A DNA stretch of 64,000 nt from Perognathus longimembris pacificus (lineage: Eukaryota; Chordata; Mammalia; Rodentia; Heteromyidae), in the NCBI RefSeq assembly GCF_023159225.1, contig NC_063173.1, forward strand, positions 10,268,852 through 10,332,851. Direction: 5' to 3'. The notes under the pieces were generated by a model that had not been told where the DNA came from, made no database searches, and saw only the letters and a program-made list of their open reading frames with translations. Of this stretch, positions 46,641 through 58,439 are shown piece after piece. The number at the start of each line of letters is the position of its first letter. Positions within the stretch are counted from its first letter, which is position 1. The position numbers and the translations under genes are program-made.

Positions 46641-48589
46641 TCTTCCATCTAGAGTTCACAAAGGAAAAATGCCTAGTTTTCTTTGTGCACAGGAATTAGA
46701 TGTCTGTCTTGACAATCTATGCATACTAGTGCATGTAGATTGTTGTTTTGGAAAGGGGAGCATGTTAAAGTAGCCAACAGAAAATTTTACCACTTAGTAA
46801 ATATTTGAAAGACGACTATACATATTTATGAAATTGGTATCTAGAAAACAAATCATCTCATCTTATACAACTTAGGCTTGTGGGTGTATAAAAGTTCTGA
46901 ATCAATCTACAGAACATAGCTACTGATATTTATGATGTTAACAAGACAGCAACAGGGCCCTACTTTATGTTCTCCAGAGTTGAAATGATGAAATTCACTG
47001 TAACTTTTATGTAAGAATTACCTGGAAATTTGTAGAAGCATTCACATCCTTTCAAGCTGCATTAAAGGGAGAAAAGATAAGTCAATGAGCTAGATTAGCA
47101 GAATATGTAGCCAGATGCATTTCATTCCTCTTTTAGAAAGGAAGCTAAGAGACTAGAGACTAAAAAGGGACACTCGGGCCATTCAAAGAAGCTATCAAAA
47201 ATTCCTAAACAAGTGGTTCACTGAAATCTTGAAGCAACACTTCCAACTCTGATAAAGAAACTAGTTCTAATTGCAGCGTGGAAGTGAATCCAGGTTTGTC
47301 AAACCAGGTAATCGAATTTTTTTTATAATTTGTTGGCAAATAGCATTCAAGTACTATTTTCTGAAACAACTTGAATATATAGTGAAGTCTATATCTTTTA
47401 TGGCTTAAATTTGTAAATGAGCAGTGGCTCGTAGGCTTCATCTACTCAATTAAGTATAATATAGCTTAATTTATCTCAAAGTTCTCAATGTACATTTTCC
47501 TAGAGGCTATTATCAAGTACATACTTCACTTAGCAATATCATAATCAAAATGATGAAGCTGATTTTCTAAGTAATATCCAATATTTACAGTATAAATACA
47601 ATTTGAAAAATATGTTCTTTTCCAATATTTTATAGTGAACTTTTGTTCCCAAAAGGGTAATAGAATCTTTCATGGGATATTATGCTAAATAGATACCAAA
47701 GGGTGATTAACATAATATAGTTCTGCTGGCAGCATAGTTGTTCCATTTGAATCAACATTCCATTTAACTCAGAGATTTGAAAATTGAGGGATTAAAGGAG
47801 AATCTATTCTTTCAACACCTTTATCCATATTCAAGCACCTTGTATTCTAGCATAGCTTATTTTTAAATGTCATTCATGTTGTGTTCATGTTTAGAGGAGT
47901 ATTTTTGATGTGATATTCTTGTGTGGTTGCTGATGTCATACTGAGAAAGTAACCCAGATCTCGTCCCATTTAATGCTGAGATTCTCTTGAGTTATGTTGG
48001 TTTCTTCATTGTCGATAAGTCTTCCTCTCAGTTGGAATCCACCTTCACTCAGCTCCTTCTGTCTTTACAAATACATTAATATGAGTAGGCATCACTCCCT
48101 CCAGTGGCATATGCTCTTAGATATGCATTCCATTTCCTGGCCAATCATCCAGCAGAGTTGGAGTTATCTTCTCATTTATGCTTGATAGATAATCTCAGCT
48201 GACTCTTATGTGGAGGTATTAGTGCAATTGAGCCTCTTTCTATATTTCTAACTTTGTCACAAAATAGAAACATCTGTGAGTGACCCCCATATTTTCACAG
48301 ATATAACTATTCTTTCCATTATGTTAGTTTAGGCTGCTCTAGATGGTTTCAGTTTTCAGAATTTTCTCGACCAAAACAAGCTAAGAAATGTATCTGTGAT
48401 CATATGTAGATCTTAATTTTAGGTCATGCTCTCTAAGAAAAATCTCACTATGTTCTTGTCTGAGAATTCTGATATTTTACTTCTCCATAGTCCATGTAGG
48501 TAATAAGATAAAAGCATCTACTCCTCAAAAAGAAAATTCATAATTAATTATAAGTTGTCCTGGAATATTAATTTTATTTAATTTTTATA
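46641..48589. other. Long unassigned upstream block
   Basis: About 1.9 kb of AT-rich DNA without a repeat or gene I can name. Confidence 0.35.
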
Positions 48590-48690
48590 TTTAAGTAGTT
48601 GTACAAAAGAGTTGTCATTCAACAAAGTGGTATATAAATACAATAAATCTTGATCAGTGTCACCCCATTCATCATTTTCCTGGGATATTC
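48590..48690 (-). mobile_element. LINE-1 3' terminal fragment (second lineage)
   Basis: AAGTAGTTGTACAAAAGAGTTGTC…AAATCTTGATCAGTGTCACCCC. CCTGGAATATT and CCTGGGATATT on either side may be its mutated target duplication. Confidence 0.65.
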
Positions 48691-49504
48691 TTTTTACTAT
48701 ACTGGAAAGGGAATAATATAGACCTTTCCCTCTTCATGATACAAACCAGCATATCAGAAAAAAAGAAATTCTAAGGTCTAAATCTATTTCTTATACTTCA
48801 CTCTTTTTATTTTACATGGTGATTGGATGGCTTCTAAAAACAGATGGAAATTCTACCCTTTTTTAGAGTCTATTTCTCCGCTCTATTCAGTTCATTTAAT
48901 CGATTGTAGATCAAATGAAAGATCTGCAATCCTTTTTTCCAATACTGCACTACAGATTATGATAGCTCTTTGATAGTTCCTGAAATTAGGTAGTGTGTGT
49001 CATCTAAATTTGTTCCTGTCTTTAAAAAAATGGAGGAGGAAACTGCAAGATGGCAGAATTAAAAGACACAGACTTACAAACACCATATGATCCAAAAAAA
49101 GCCACCAGCAGAAGTTCCAGAACCTGGTGTACAGCCACAGTAACCGAAGCAAGACAAACTAAGGATCCTGTTGAAACAGGTAGAAATAGCTGTCTCACTT
49201 AGTGTAGCTCTTCCCCCAGACAGTACAGTTTGGTTAAATTGGAATAAAACACCAAAATTGTAACTTTTCTCTTGAGAGGCAAAACAAAGAGTGGAATGTA
49301 ACTTTAATGTTTTCAAATTGTAGGGGATGTTCTTGGGACTTTATTTTTTTTCAATTGACTAAGCATGCTGACGGGAAACGGATAGACTTTGAGTGCCTAA
49401 GACCACTGAGAACACTAGATGTTCCTCTATTCTTTGTAGTATTAAAGAACTGTGGTGCCACAAAAAGACATCAGATGGACCAAGAGATTATAAACTCCTG
49501 GGAA
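48691..49504. other. Unassigned flank
   Basis: A phrase near 49,032 (GGAGGAGGAAACTGCAAGATGGC) loosely resembles a LINE-1 5' UTR start, but nothing downstream confirms it. Confidence 0.3.
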
Positions 49505-49611
49505 AGAACCCAGTACCTCGAATTTCAACTAGTCAGGAAGTAGATTTAGGAGGACCACAGTTTGGAGTCAAACATTAGCAAGATTATATCTCTGAAATCA
49601 AGTTGAGCAAC
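49505..49611 (+). mobile_element. B1/7SL-like SINE fragment
   Basis: CAACTAGTCAGGAAG…GGAGGACCACAGTTTGGAGTC follows the middle of the 7SL-like unit. It has no ID-like part. Confidence 0.45.
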
Positions 49612-49875
49612 ATGAAGAAAAGGAAGAGGAAGAAAGGAAACAAGGAAGGAAGGAAAGGAAGGGAGGATGGAAAGAATGGAGGAATAAAAAATATGGAGGA
49701 AGGAGGGAGAAAAGGAGAAAGGAAGAAATGAAGAGAGATAGTGAGAGAGAAAGGAAGAATGGAAAAGAAACAAAGGAAGAAAGAGAAAGGAAAAAAGATA
49801 AAAAGAAAGGAAGAAAGAAAAGAAAGGAAGTAAGGAAAGAAAGAAAAGAAGGAAAGGAGAGGAGAGGGAAAGTAA
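49612..49875 (+). repeat. Purine-rich (GGAA/GAAA)n tract
   Basis: About 260 bp, almost all A and G on the plus strand. Probably an expanded SINE tail. Confidence 0.9.
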
Positions 49876-50089
49876 TATCAGTAGACTCTTCCAGTTAGAA
49901 AATTAAATTTACAGGACTAGAGAGGATGTTCTCTCCCACCCAGAAGCTTTAATAGCTCTCTAGAATCACTAGCCTTCAGGATTAGCAAACTGTCCTCATT
50001 GCTTAAGTATAGTTCATAAAGAATAGATGAAACTTGTTTGTTTTTCAAATGTCTAAGCTGTAGAAAATATAATGCTTAGAGAAATAGGT
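49876..50089. other. Unassigned flank
   Basis: No feature recognised. Confidence 0.3.
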
Positions 50090-50180
50090 GCTTGATGTTT
50101 AGCTCAAGTGGTAGAGCTCTTACCTAGCAAACATACAATGTACAAGGTGCAGAGTTCAAATCCCAGTATGACAACAAAGA
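50090..50180 (+). mobile_element. ID-type monomer SINE
   Basis: TTTAGCTCAAGTGGTAGAGCTC (A box) and GCAGAGTTCAAATCCCAG (B box) at tRNA-like spacing. Confidence 0.65.
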
Positions 50181-50814
50181 GGGAATAACGGTACAACCAC
50201 AAGGAAAAACTACATATCTAGAAATTAACTCCAAATGAGCTTACCTTTGAATTACTAGGCAGATAATTGGGAAGCTCAATGATCTACAAGAAAACAAAGA
50301 CACTAAACAATAATCAATAAAGAACCTATGAACAACATGAGAATATCAACAAAGATAGAAACTGAAAAAGGTACACATTCTGAGTAAAATAATAAATGTT
50401 TAAAGAAGAAGAACGCATCACCTTGAGGTTGTTGTGTCAAGTTGAATAAGACACACAGAAAAATAAATACTATATGAGTCAACTTACTTGAGCTGTCTTA
50501 TTATTAAACTCTTAGATATAGAAATCCGAATTTGATGTCTAGTAGACGCTGGGAGAAGGCAAAAAGGTGAATTTTGTTCAAGGGGCATACATTTCCAGTT
50601 GTAGAGAATGAAAAAATTACCAAACATACATTGCTAAACAAGGCATGAGGTTAACATCACTTTGCTTTATGACTATACAATTACGGCAAATGATATGTGA
50701 TTTTTAGTATGATAAAATTATTTGCAAAGTTTGTATTATCTAGGGTTCCTGACTCATAGTTGAAATTATTACTGCTAAACAAATGCAGTCTTTTTTTTCA
50801 CTACTAATGCAGGA
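50181..50814. other. Unassigned flank
   Basis: AT-rich, nothing nameable. Confidence 0.35.
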
Positions 50815-51295
50815 AATGTGTTTTTTTCCTTGTCAGTCTAGGTAGATATTTATTAATTTTATTGATCTTTTCAAAGAGCCAGCTCTTGGTTTCATTTAAT
50901 TTTGTCTCTAAATTTTAGTTTTGATTTCTGTCTCATTGATTTATTCTCTTAGGCTTGTCTTTCTTTCACTCTGCTTGTTTGGAATTTAATTTGTTCATTT
51001 TCTAGTGTCTTAAGTTGAAATCCTAGTCTAATGACTTTAGCTTTCGCTCCATAATATATTTCTCTCTAATCTGTGTCAGTCTTTGGTAGATTTTACTGAA
51101 CTCATTTAAAAATAAGCTTTATAATGTCTTTTAAAATGTATTCTTTATCCATGTGCTATTTAGAAGTCTATATGTTCAAAATTTTAGCAATTTTCCCATT
51201 TTAGGCAGAAATTTTAATTGAAATATATTGTAGTTGCCATACAATCTCTACATTACATTATTTTTTTTGTTTACTGCTGTTTTATAGGTCCAGAA
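50815..51295 (-). mobile_element. Ancient LINE-1 ORF2 internal fragment
   Basis: TTGATCTTTTCAAAGAGCCAGCTCTTGGTTTCAT is a hallmark of the reversed reverse-transcriptase region of old mammalian LINE-1. The rest is heavily decayed. Confidence 0.75.
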
Positions 51296-51305
51296 TTTTG
51301 CTTGA

Positions 51306-51540
51306 CTTTTTCTTTTTAGTATTGGGCTTTGAATCCAGGGTCTTGTGCACAGCAGGGAGGTGTTCTACCTTTGAGCTTCATCCCAGCTCCTTTCTCTTTT
51401 TCTTTTTGAAACAAGGTCTTATTAAGTTGCTTACTCTGGCCCTCAACTCACTATGGAGCCCAAGATAGTCCTGCGTTGTCAATCCTCCTGCATCAGCCCT
51501 TTCAGTAGCTGAGAGAGAGGCATGCATTACCATGCCCATT
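51306..51540 (-). mobile_element. B1-dID type SINE
   Basis: Reversed: an ID unit (TTTGAATCCAGGGTC…, GCTTCATCCCAGCTC), then A-rich linker, then a B1 unit (AAACAAGGTCTTATTAAG … AATCCTCCTGCATCAGCCC … GAGAGGCATGC). This fusion order is known from several non-murid rodents. Confidence 0.75.
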
Positions 51541-51554
51541 AAAAATCTGTTTTG

Positions 51555-51875
51555 CAAGAAGGTTTTGTCTTTATTGCTGTTTTTGTTTTCTTTTCTTTTT
51601 GTCTTGTTTGTTCATTCATTTATCTGTCTTTGGAAGGGTAGTGGGGGCACTGAAATAGAGGGACAAAGAGTGAACAAATGCAGCAGTGGTACTCACTAGA
51701 CATTATGCTGAAAATGAACTGTACAATTTTCAGGTAGAGATGGCAGGGAAAATTTCAGAGAAAGCGAAGGAAGGGGTGACATTATCTAAAAAGAAATGGA
51801 CTTCATCACCTGACTTATGTAACTGTAACGCATCTGTAAATCACCTTTATAACAACAGTAAAAAAAAAAGAATTT
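51555..51875 (+). mobile_element. LINE-1 3' UTR insertion with 13-bp duplication
   Basis: It runs from within the 3' UTR to a CTGTAACGCATCTGTAAATCACC end box and an A10 tail. AAAATCTGTTTTG is duplicated exactly at 51,542-51,554 and 51,876-51,888. It landed at the edge of the B1-dID copy. Confidence 0.9.
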
Positions 51876-51888
51876 AAAATCTGTTTTG

Positions 51889-52430
51889 TTCTATGTACAT
51901 TTTCAGTAATCTTATTTCAGTGATAGTAACCTCTCTATTAATTAGGTCATCTGGTTTACAGTTATTCAGTGTATGACCTACATCCTTATAAATTTGAGTA
52001 CATTTAATCAATCATTTTGAGAAGAATATATAATAATGCACATATATGTGTTTCTATAAATCTATACATGTAATTGTACTTCTCTTGTTCATTAGCTTTT
52101 ACTGTTTGTATTTTGAAATTTTTGTCTTATATAAGTCTATTTTGGATCATTATATATTCTTGTGGAATTGACTCCTTTATAATACACATCTTGCCCTGTA
52201 TTTGACATTAATTCATGTATACTTGGGTAATACTTTCTTGTTACAGCAGACCAAACTGAATGTAGCATAAAACATAAGATAGATAAGTTTTATATCATAA
52301 GTGTAGCATTGCTAGAGGACCAGAGAATAATTTAGTCTATGAACAAAATACAGAGAAGAAAATTTTGGAATCATCTCAACAGATCCAATTTTTGAGTGAA
52401 ATTCAACCTTTTTATGTAATAAAATCTTTG
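51889..52430. other. Unassigned flank
   Basis: AT-rich, no feature called. Confidence 0.35.
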
Positions 52431-52630
52431 AGCCGTGTACCAGTGGCTCACATCTGCTCACATCTGCAATCCTCACTACTCCGACAGTCTGTGAAACTCT
52501 TACCTTCAATAAACAACTCAGCAAACGCTGGAAGTGGTGCTATGGCTCAAGTGGTAGAGCCATAATAGCCTTGAGAAAAAGAATGTCAGACATGGTGGCC
52601 AGATCCTGAGTTCAAAACCAGCACCAAATT
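52431..52630 (+). mobile_element. Composite SINE with internal duplication
   Basis: GCCGTGTACCAGTGGCTCACATC, with TCTGCTCACA repeated once, then GCTATGGCTCAAGTGGTAGAGCC and CCTGAGTTCAAAACCAGCACC. The middle is shortened. Confidence 0.8.
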
Positions 52631-53197
52631 TTTTAATTAAAAAAGGAATCTTACTGAGCAAAAGCTCTTTTAAACTGTGACAGTTGAGAACTAGTCAAAC
52701 CTGTCAGTGACATTTTCCAAAAGTCAAAATTTTTATCCCTTTCTTTTAACTTAGTTTATGTGCATTGCCCTTTTCCTGGCAACCTAAGCACCAAGGCTAG
52801 GAGACTTTATTTTGGTTCTAATGTTCTGATTCAAGCTATAACCTGTATCCATGTGAATAGGGACTCATTCTTATGGATATGTTTTTATTTGGAAACTAAG
52901 TAACTAATAGGTTACTTGAGCTCCAATACAAAAATGTTGGGGATATCAAAACAACAGTATTACAAAAACAAACAAAACACATCTTCCCAGAGCTACTGTT
53001 CTAATAACATGTACACATGCTGAACAAAAAATAATCAAATATAACATTTTGGATGATAAAATCTATTGAGAAAAATAAAATGAGGATAGAAATGTAAGTA
53101 TGGTTACCATTCACATTGGAAATTGGGGGAAAGTTCACAAAAATATGTTTATCTATCTGCGTGTAATTCTCCCTATGGTTTAATAAGAAAGCATGCT
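52631..53197. other. Unassigned flank
   Basis: No feature recognised. Confidence 0.35.
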
Positions 53198-53401
53198 ATT
53201 GGTCTGGGAATATGGCCTAGTGGCAAGAGTGCTTGCAACTGGGTTCAATTCCCCAGCACCACATATACAGAAAACGGCCAGAAGTGGCGCTGTGGCTCAA
53301 GTGGCAGAGTGCTAGCCTTGAGCAAAAAGAAGCCAGGGACAGTGCTCAGGCCCTGAGTCCAAGCCCCAGGACTGGCAAAAAAAAAAAAAAAGGAAAAAGA
53401 A
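53198..53401 (+). mobile_element. ID-like dimeric SINE, left unit internally deleted
   Basis: About 20 bases between the A and B boxes of the left unit are missing (GTGCTTGC joined to AACTGGGTTC). The right unit is intact. AGAAAGCATGCT and AGAAAACATGCT flank it as a target duplication with one mismatch. Confidence 0.92.
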
Positions 53402-53413
53402 AGAAAACATGCT

Positions 53414-54740
53414 CTGTGACTGCTGTCTGCTTGCCCTTTTGCTGGGAGCATGCCCTAGTGTGGCCTGATTGTCTAGGCACTATATGAAAACTTTACCACA
53501 CCTACAGGTGTCAAATGTTTTTGAGAAATCTGTTTCCCAGATCCTGACACTAGGCCTGGTTATGAGGTCATGTCACTTTGCCTATTTTGGCCATGACCCC
53601 CCTCTGTGGAGATGGTAAACCACACCAGGGCAGGGAGGGTGAACTGCAGTGCTAGAATGCCACCAGAAGAGGGGAGCAGAGGGTTGGAGTAGGAGCTGAT
53701 TTTGTCATCGTCTTCCCCTGTTCCAAGCATTCATTCGTATTGTCAAAGTCAAGAGGTGAGTTCACGGAAAGCATTGTCCTCAGAAGAAAATTTCTGAGTG
53801 CCAAGTCTAATCTAAGATTGCATTTGCCCTGGAATAAATAGGGAGTCGATTGCATTAAGGACAATTCCAGAGCCCTTTCTTGAGAGGTTTCTTTGCTGCT
53901 AACAGATTTGATTTCCTATTAGCTCAAGCAGATTCCTAGATGCTGTAGCTCAATGAATGCCTACTCCCACTTTGGTCGTGTCTTTTGGGGTTTTCTCTAC
54001 TGCCAGTCTGCTCATCCTACATCTGCCATGTTCTCCACCCAAGCAAGAACTCAATGACCTCTAAGTATGCCATCTGTCCTTGAAACCCAAAGTTGCTTTC
54101 TTCTGTCCATGCCATTTATTAATCATGAGCTCCTCGCTTAAGCTTTCTCTACAAAAACTTTGTCTAGGAAAGCGCTGAAAGTGAATTCTCACAGCATTCC
54201 TTTATTTGAGAATATCATGAAGAAGAGAATCGACACTAGGGCCCATGGTGGCCATGCCAGAAACCACAACAGTACTTGGTAGTTACTGAAAACAAACAAA
54301 ACAGACTGGAATCCAATTAACCACGATGGTCATTTTTAGAATCTCTGAAGGGCTCTGTGACAAATTCCCTTTCTACCTATGCTGTATAGGAAGCAAAGCC
54401 TCCTCTGTGGGGCGCGCCCAGCGGGAAGCCTCTCACCTCTTACTGGCTAAACTCTGGGGCAGACGGTTGAAAACAACCTAATCTTAAAATCGTGACACTT
54501 ACAACCTTTGATGCAAACCAAGCCAAGGGCCAGAACCATCCTGCACTCTTCACCACCGGGACATGACCACCACCAACTGCAGCGCATTTGCCAGCAGCTT
54601 TCTGGACGAGGACTAATAAATTCTGGGCAGGAAGCCAGACAATATTCTTCACTCTGCGAGCCAGATATGTGAAAGAGAGAGAAAATAAAGATTTTCTTTT
54701 GTCTTCAAACAATGCCATAAAACAAAAAAAAAGTTAAAAA
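53414..54740. other. Repeat-poor block with higher GC
   Basis: About 1.3 kb of unique-looking DNA. The part 54,390-54,720 includes a GGCGCGCCCAGCGGG patch, a minus-strand donor-like AAGAG|GTGAGA near 54,433, and on the plus strand an AATAAA with an A run about 40 bases later. It could be a distal 5' exon, an enhancer or an old processed copy. I do not recognise a protein in it. Confidence 0.35.
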
Positions 54741-55777
54741 TCCTGTATTGTCCTTATCTTTTGTAATTGATGTGTATGAAGAATCACTGTTATAATTATT
54801 AGTAGTTGTCTTATTTCTGGAAGACAGGGAGGTAGGGCATATTCGTGTCAGGCACTTGGAGTTTTTGACTTTACAGTCCATGTTATACTTTTTTGTATCC
54901 TATCATGCTGCTAAATTCAATTTAATGTGACTCATGTTCTATGCGTTATACCTTATGAAACATAATACTATACATTTCCTAATTTGTACATCAGTAGAAC
55001 CCTACTCATTTGATCTTGGATCAAGACCAAGATAGAGTTATCAGTATTTTGACTCCAGTCACTTCTTCATTGGGATGGCTTTCCCATACAGTTAAGATCC
55101 ATCCGCTTTTGATAGGGCCTAACAATAAGCAAATTTCAGTCTCTACAGGGTAATACCTTTTCTTCTAGTCTTACCTAGGGTGCTTGACAGCAAATCAACA
55201 AAATGTATTATGACATAAACTTGTGCATTCCTTTTCTTGAAATATTGAAAAGAAAGCAAAAGTGGACCGTGCCATTAAAGCACAAACAACTCAGTTTTGC
55301 TGCTTTCGTGTGTGTGTGTGTGTGTTTAATCAGTGGCATAATTATTATTAGATGAGAGGAGGAACAGAGAACAGATAGTGATGGTCTAGTGCTGTGGTAA
55401 CATCAGTTTGTTTTATCTAATTGGAAAAAAATAACAATAAGTTAAATCCTCAGGTTGATTCTGGTATAGGCTTATTTCCACTGTTTGTCAGAAGCAATGC
55501 TAGATAGCAACTAAAGGAAAATCCTGAAAGACAATAATTCAAGAGGCCTAAAATTCACACTGAATATGGGAAGACTATATTCATAGGAATATGAGAAAAC
55601 TAACCTCTCAGAATTTCACCAGGATTGAAGGAGAAACTAAGGATGGAATAGGAGCTCAAGCTAATGCAATGTGGAAATAAAGTAGTGGTAAGTGAATAAC
55701 ATGTCTAGATTTTACTTTCAAATATAAATTTGACTATGCAATGTTAATTGAATATTTTAAGTTAGCTTTAGTGAACT
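54741..55777. other. Unassigned flank with a short TG repeat
   Basis: A TG tract lies at about 55,307-55,324. Nothing else. Confidence 0.4.
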
Positions 55778-55890
55778 TTCTACATGTGACTTTATTTAAT
55801 CATCTACATTTTACAAATAAATATTGAGGCTTAGTGATACTTTTACTGAGTCCCATGGAAAATAAAATCAAGATAGGCTTTGATTGGCCT
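55778..55890 (-). repeat. MIR SINE fragment
   Basis: TCTACATTTTACAAATAAATATTGAGGCTTAGTG corresponds to the reversed MIR 3' core. Confidence 0.6.
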
Positions 55891-56742
55891 ATGTGATTCA
55901 TGTATGTGACTTTAAAATTATTCTTTCTCATATTATTATGAACTCAAGACAATATTTATAGCACACAAGTTTTTGGCTATCAGTTATCCATTAGTTTAAA
56001 CTTAACTGTATCCCATAGAGTGGATATGCTACAATACCCATTAGCTAGAATTGTTCCTTATTATTGCCACTAAACCATAACCACATTGAGCTTTGTAATA
56101 AAACTCTTTCATGATTTTCAAACTTCTCTTTATCATCTGAAGGCAATATAGCCACCAATGCTCAGGTGAGGTTCTTTGTCCAACTTTCAGAAATAATAAC
56201 TTCAAAGAATAAATTGGTATAAGATAACTGTGCTATGCAGTTACTTCATGTGAAGGGATTCTGATGATTTTGTACCTAAAGGTACTTTGGAAATCATCAT
56301 TTTAATATACTTGCCCTGAGTTGTGCTATATAGTTGGTTGGAAGGCAGGGGTTGGAAGGGGTAAGAGGTATGGATCAAAGATAGTAGGCGTTAATCCCCA
56401 TCTGAGAGGAATTTATATTTCAAAGGAAATATAATGTTAAGTGTTACGTATTAAGAAAATTTTGAGAAAATTCACTAAGAAATGACAACATGTAGATCTG
56501 GGTAATATAATCTTTGACAACAAATACAGAATTATTTTCTCCAATCAAAATGTTGAAGTACCTACGACATCTCATCATTCTAAAATTGTCTTGCTGGAAG
56601 ATGAATATGTTAGTCATGAGTCATTTGGGACACAAGTAAAGAAATCCTATTAAACAGTGACTTTGAAAAGCTAGCTCAAACTCTAATATAAGAAGCAATC
56701 TGGAAATAAGTTTCTGCTTGTATGGATCAAAGGCATACTGCA
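55891..56742. other. Unassigned flank
   Basis: No repeat or exon recognised. Confidence 0.35.
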
Positions 56743-56952
56743 GGGCTGGGGATATAGCCTAGTGGCAAGAGTGCCTGCCTCGGATACACGAGGCCCTAGG
56801 TTCGATTCCCCAGCACCACATATACAGAAAACGGCCAGAAGCGGTGCTGTGGCTCAAGTGGCAGAGTGCTAGCCTTGAGCGGGAAGAAGCCAGGGACAGT
56901 GCTCAGGCCCTGAGTCCAAGGCCCAGGACTGGCCAAAAAAAAAAAAAAAAAA
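56743..56952 (+). mobile_element. ID-like dimeric SINE with long A tail
   Basis: Full-length and little diverged: GGGCTGGGGATATAGCC, an intact B box GGTTCGATTCC at 56,799-56,809, and an A18 tail. One of the youngest-looking copies in the window. Confidence 0.95.
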
Positions 56953-57179
56953 GTAAAGTAACAATTTCCTATATTTCTTACAATTCTAAAAATGATACTC
57001 ATATGGATACTCTATGGACACTTATAATCAGTAAATGACTAAATATGTGGATCTATAGCTAAGCCTTGAAAACTGTTTCAGTGGTCTCCACTTCATCAAA
57101 CTTTTCATGATCCACGATCCATCATCCTTCAACTTTCTTCTTTTACTATTTTCATTGTGTTTCTGTTTTTATTACTTTT
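56953..57179. other. Unassigned flank
   Basis: No feature recognised. Confidence 0.3.
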
Positions 57180-57255
57180 TTTAAATAATCCTCCCAAGTA
57201 ACTAAGGTTACAGACACATGAGCTTACAGCCACCAGTACGTAGCTCTTCTTATCA
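57180..57255 (-). mobile_element. Composite SINE fragment (7SL-like end)
   Basis: CCTCCCAAGTAACTAAGGTTACAGACACATGAGC is the reversed 7SL-like start. The rest is absent. Confidence 0.6.
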
Positions 57256-57477
57256 TTTTCGGTGTACTTGTTCTCAGGGCTTCTTATCATTTATTTTATC
57301 AATCACTGGCCAAATTTTATTATTCCTTACATACAATTATAATAAGCTAGTAGGCAGGTGGTTCTATGTCAACTAAGTTCAAACTTACCTCAAGTGTATG
57401 TTGAGAAGTCAAACAAACCCCCGTCTCTACACTTGCTTCTTGCAATAAAAACTATCACAAAACCTTTCTTTTGAAGG

Positions 57478-57695
57478 TGTGGGTATAGGTAGAATTCAGG
57501 GCCTGAGTGCTATCCCAAATCCTTGTTTTTACTCAAGGCTAGCATTTAAGGCACAGCCTCACTTTTGGCTTTTTGGTGGTTATTTGGAGATGAAAAATCC
57601 CATAGACTCATTTTTACCCAGGCTGGCTTTGAACTGCCATCCTCAGATCTCAGCTTTCAGAATAGCTAGGATTCTGAAAGCATGATAGCAGTCAA
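57478..57695 (-). mobile_element. Composite 7SL-like/ID-like SINE
   Basis: Reversed ID-like half (CAGGGCCTGAGTGC… TACTCAAGGCTAGC), then GGCTGGCTTTGAACTGCC and ATCTCAGCTTTCAGAATAGC of the 7SL-like half. Confidence 0.82.
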
Positions 57696-57837
57696 TTTCA
57701 TTTTCCAATGGCTTGAATTTTCTTCGGCTTGATATTTTAATCAAGAAATATAACTATGACTTCTATAAATACAAATAGACTTTTAGCAGTTTGATGACAA
57801 TCACACTTAACTAGTTTCACTAATAAACTGAAGATCT
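57696..57837. other. Unassigned flank
   Basis: No feature recognised. Confidence 0.3.
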
Positions 57838-57957
57838 AACTGAACAACTCATGGGGGAATGAGGTAGGAGGTAACAAACAGTACAAGAAATGTACCCAAG
57901 GCCTAACATATGAAACTGTAACCTCTCTGTACATCACTTTGACAATAAAGAAAAAAA
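57838..57957 (+). mobile_element. Short LINE-1 3' terminal insertion
   Basis: Only about 120 bp: AACTGAACAACTCATGGGGG…, CCTCTGTACATCACTTTGACAA…AATAAAG, then an A run. It is an extreme 5' truncation. Confidence 0.85.
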
Positions 57958-58210
57958 CTAATTAGATGAAAGATCAGGAAATAATAAGTTATAATAGCAC
58001 TCTCTAAAGAAATGTGAACTTAATGCATAATTGCTTCTCAGAAAACATCTTAGGCAAAATCCAGGTACAAAGTACATTTAAAAAATCTAAGAAACTAAAA
58101 GTGAGCTAAAAGAGAAATCACAAAATAAGTCAGAGAGACTGACAGACAGACATAGAGAATATGGGAGAAATGGCTCAAGTAATAGGGGAGTGTTTTGAAA
58201 GTGTCCATAA

Positions 58211-58424
58211 GGCTGGGAATATGGCCTAGCGGTAAAGTGCTCGCCTCATATACATGAAGCCCTGGGTTCAATTCCTCAGCACCACATATATAGAAAAAAA
58301 AAAAGCTGGAAGTGGAGCTGTGGCTCAAGAGGTAGGTTACTAGCCTTGAACAAGAAGCCAGGGACGGTACTCAGGCCCTGAGTCCATGCCCCAGGACTGG
58401 CAACAAAAACAAAACAAATAAAAC
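58211..58424 (+). mobile_element. ID-like dimeric SINE with 15-bp duplication
   Basis: Two units joined by an expanded A11 linker. TGAAAGTGTCCATAA is duplicated exactly at 58,196-58,210 and 58,425-58,439. Confidence 0.95.
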
Positions 58425-58439
58425 TGAAAGTGTCCATAA

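Noticed and set aside
46332..46773. Ser/Phe/Leu-rich frames of 100-145 aa
   Set aside because: They arise from the pyrimidine-rich tract next to a SINE.
49020..49060. Possible LINE-1 5' UTR start
   Set aside because: Only a short AAGATGGC-like phrase matches and no following 5' UTR or ORF1 sequence is found.
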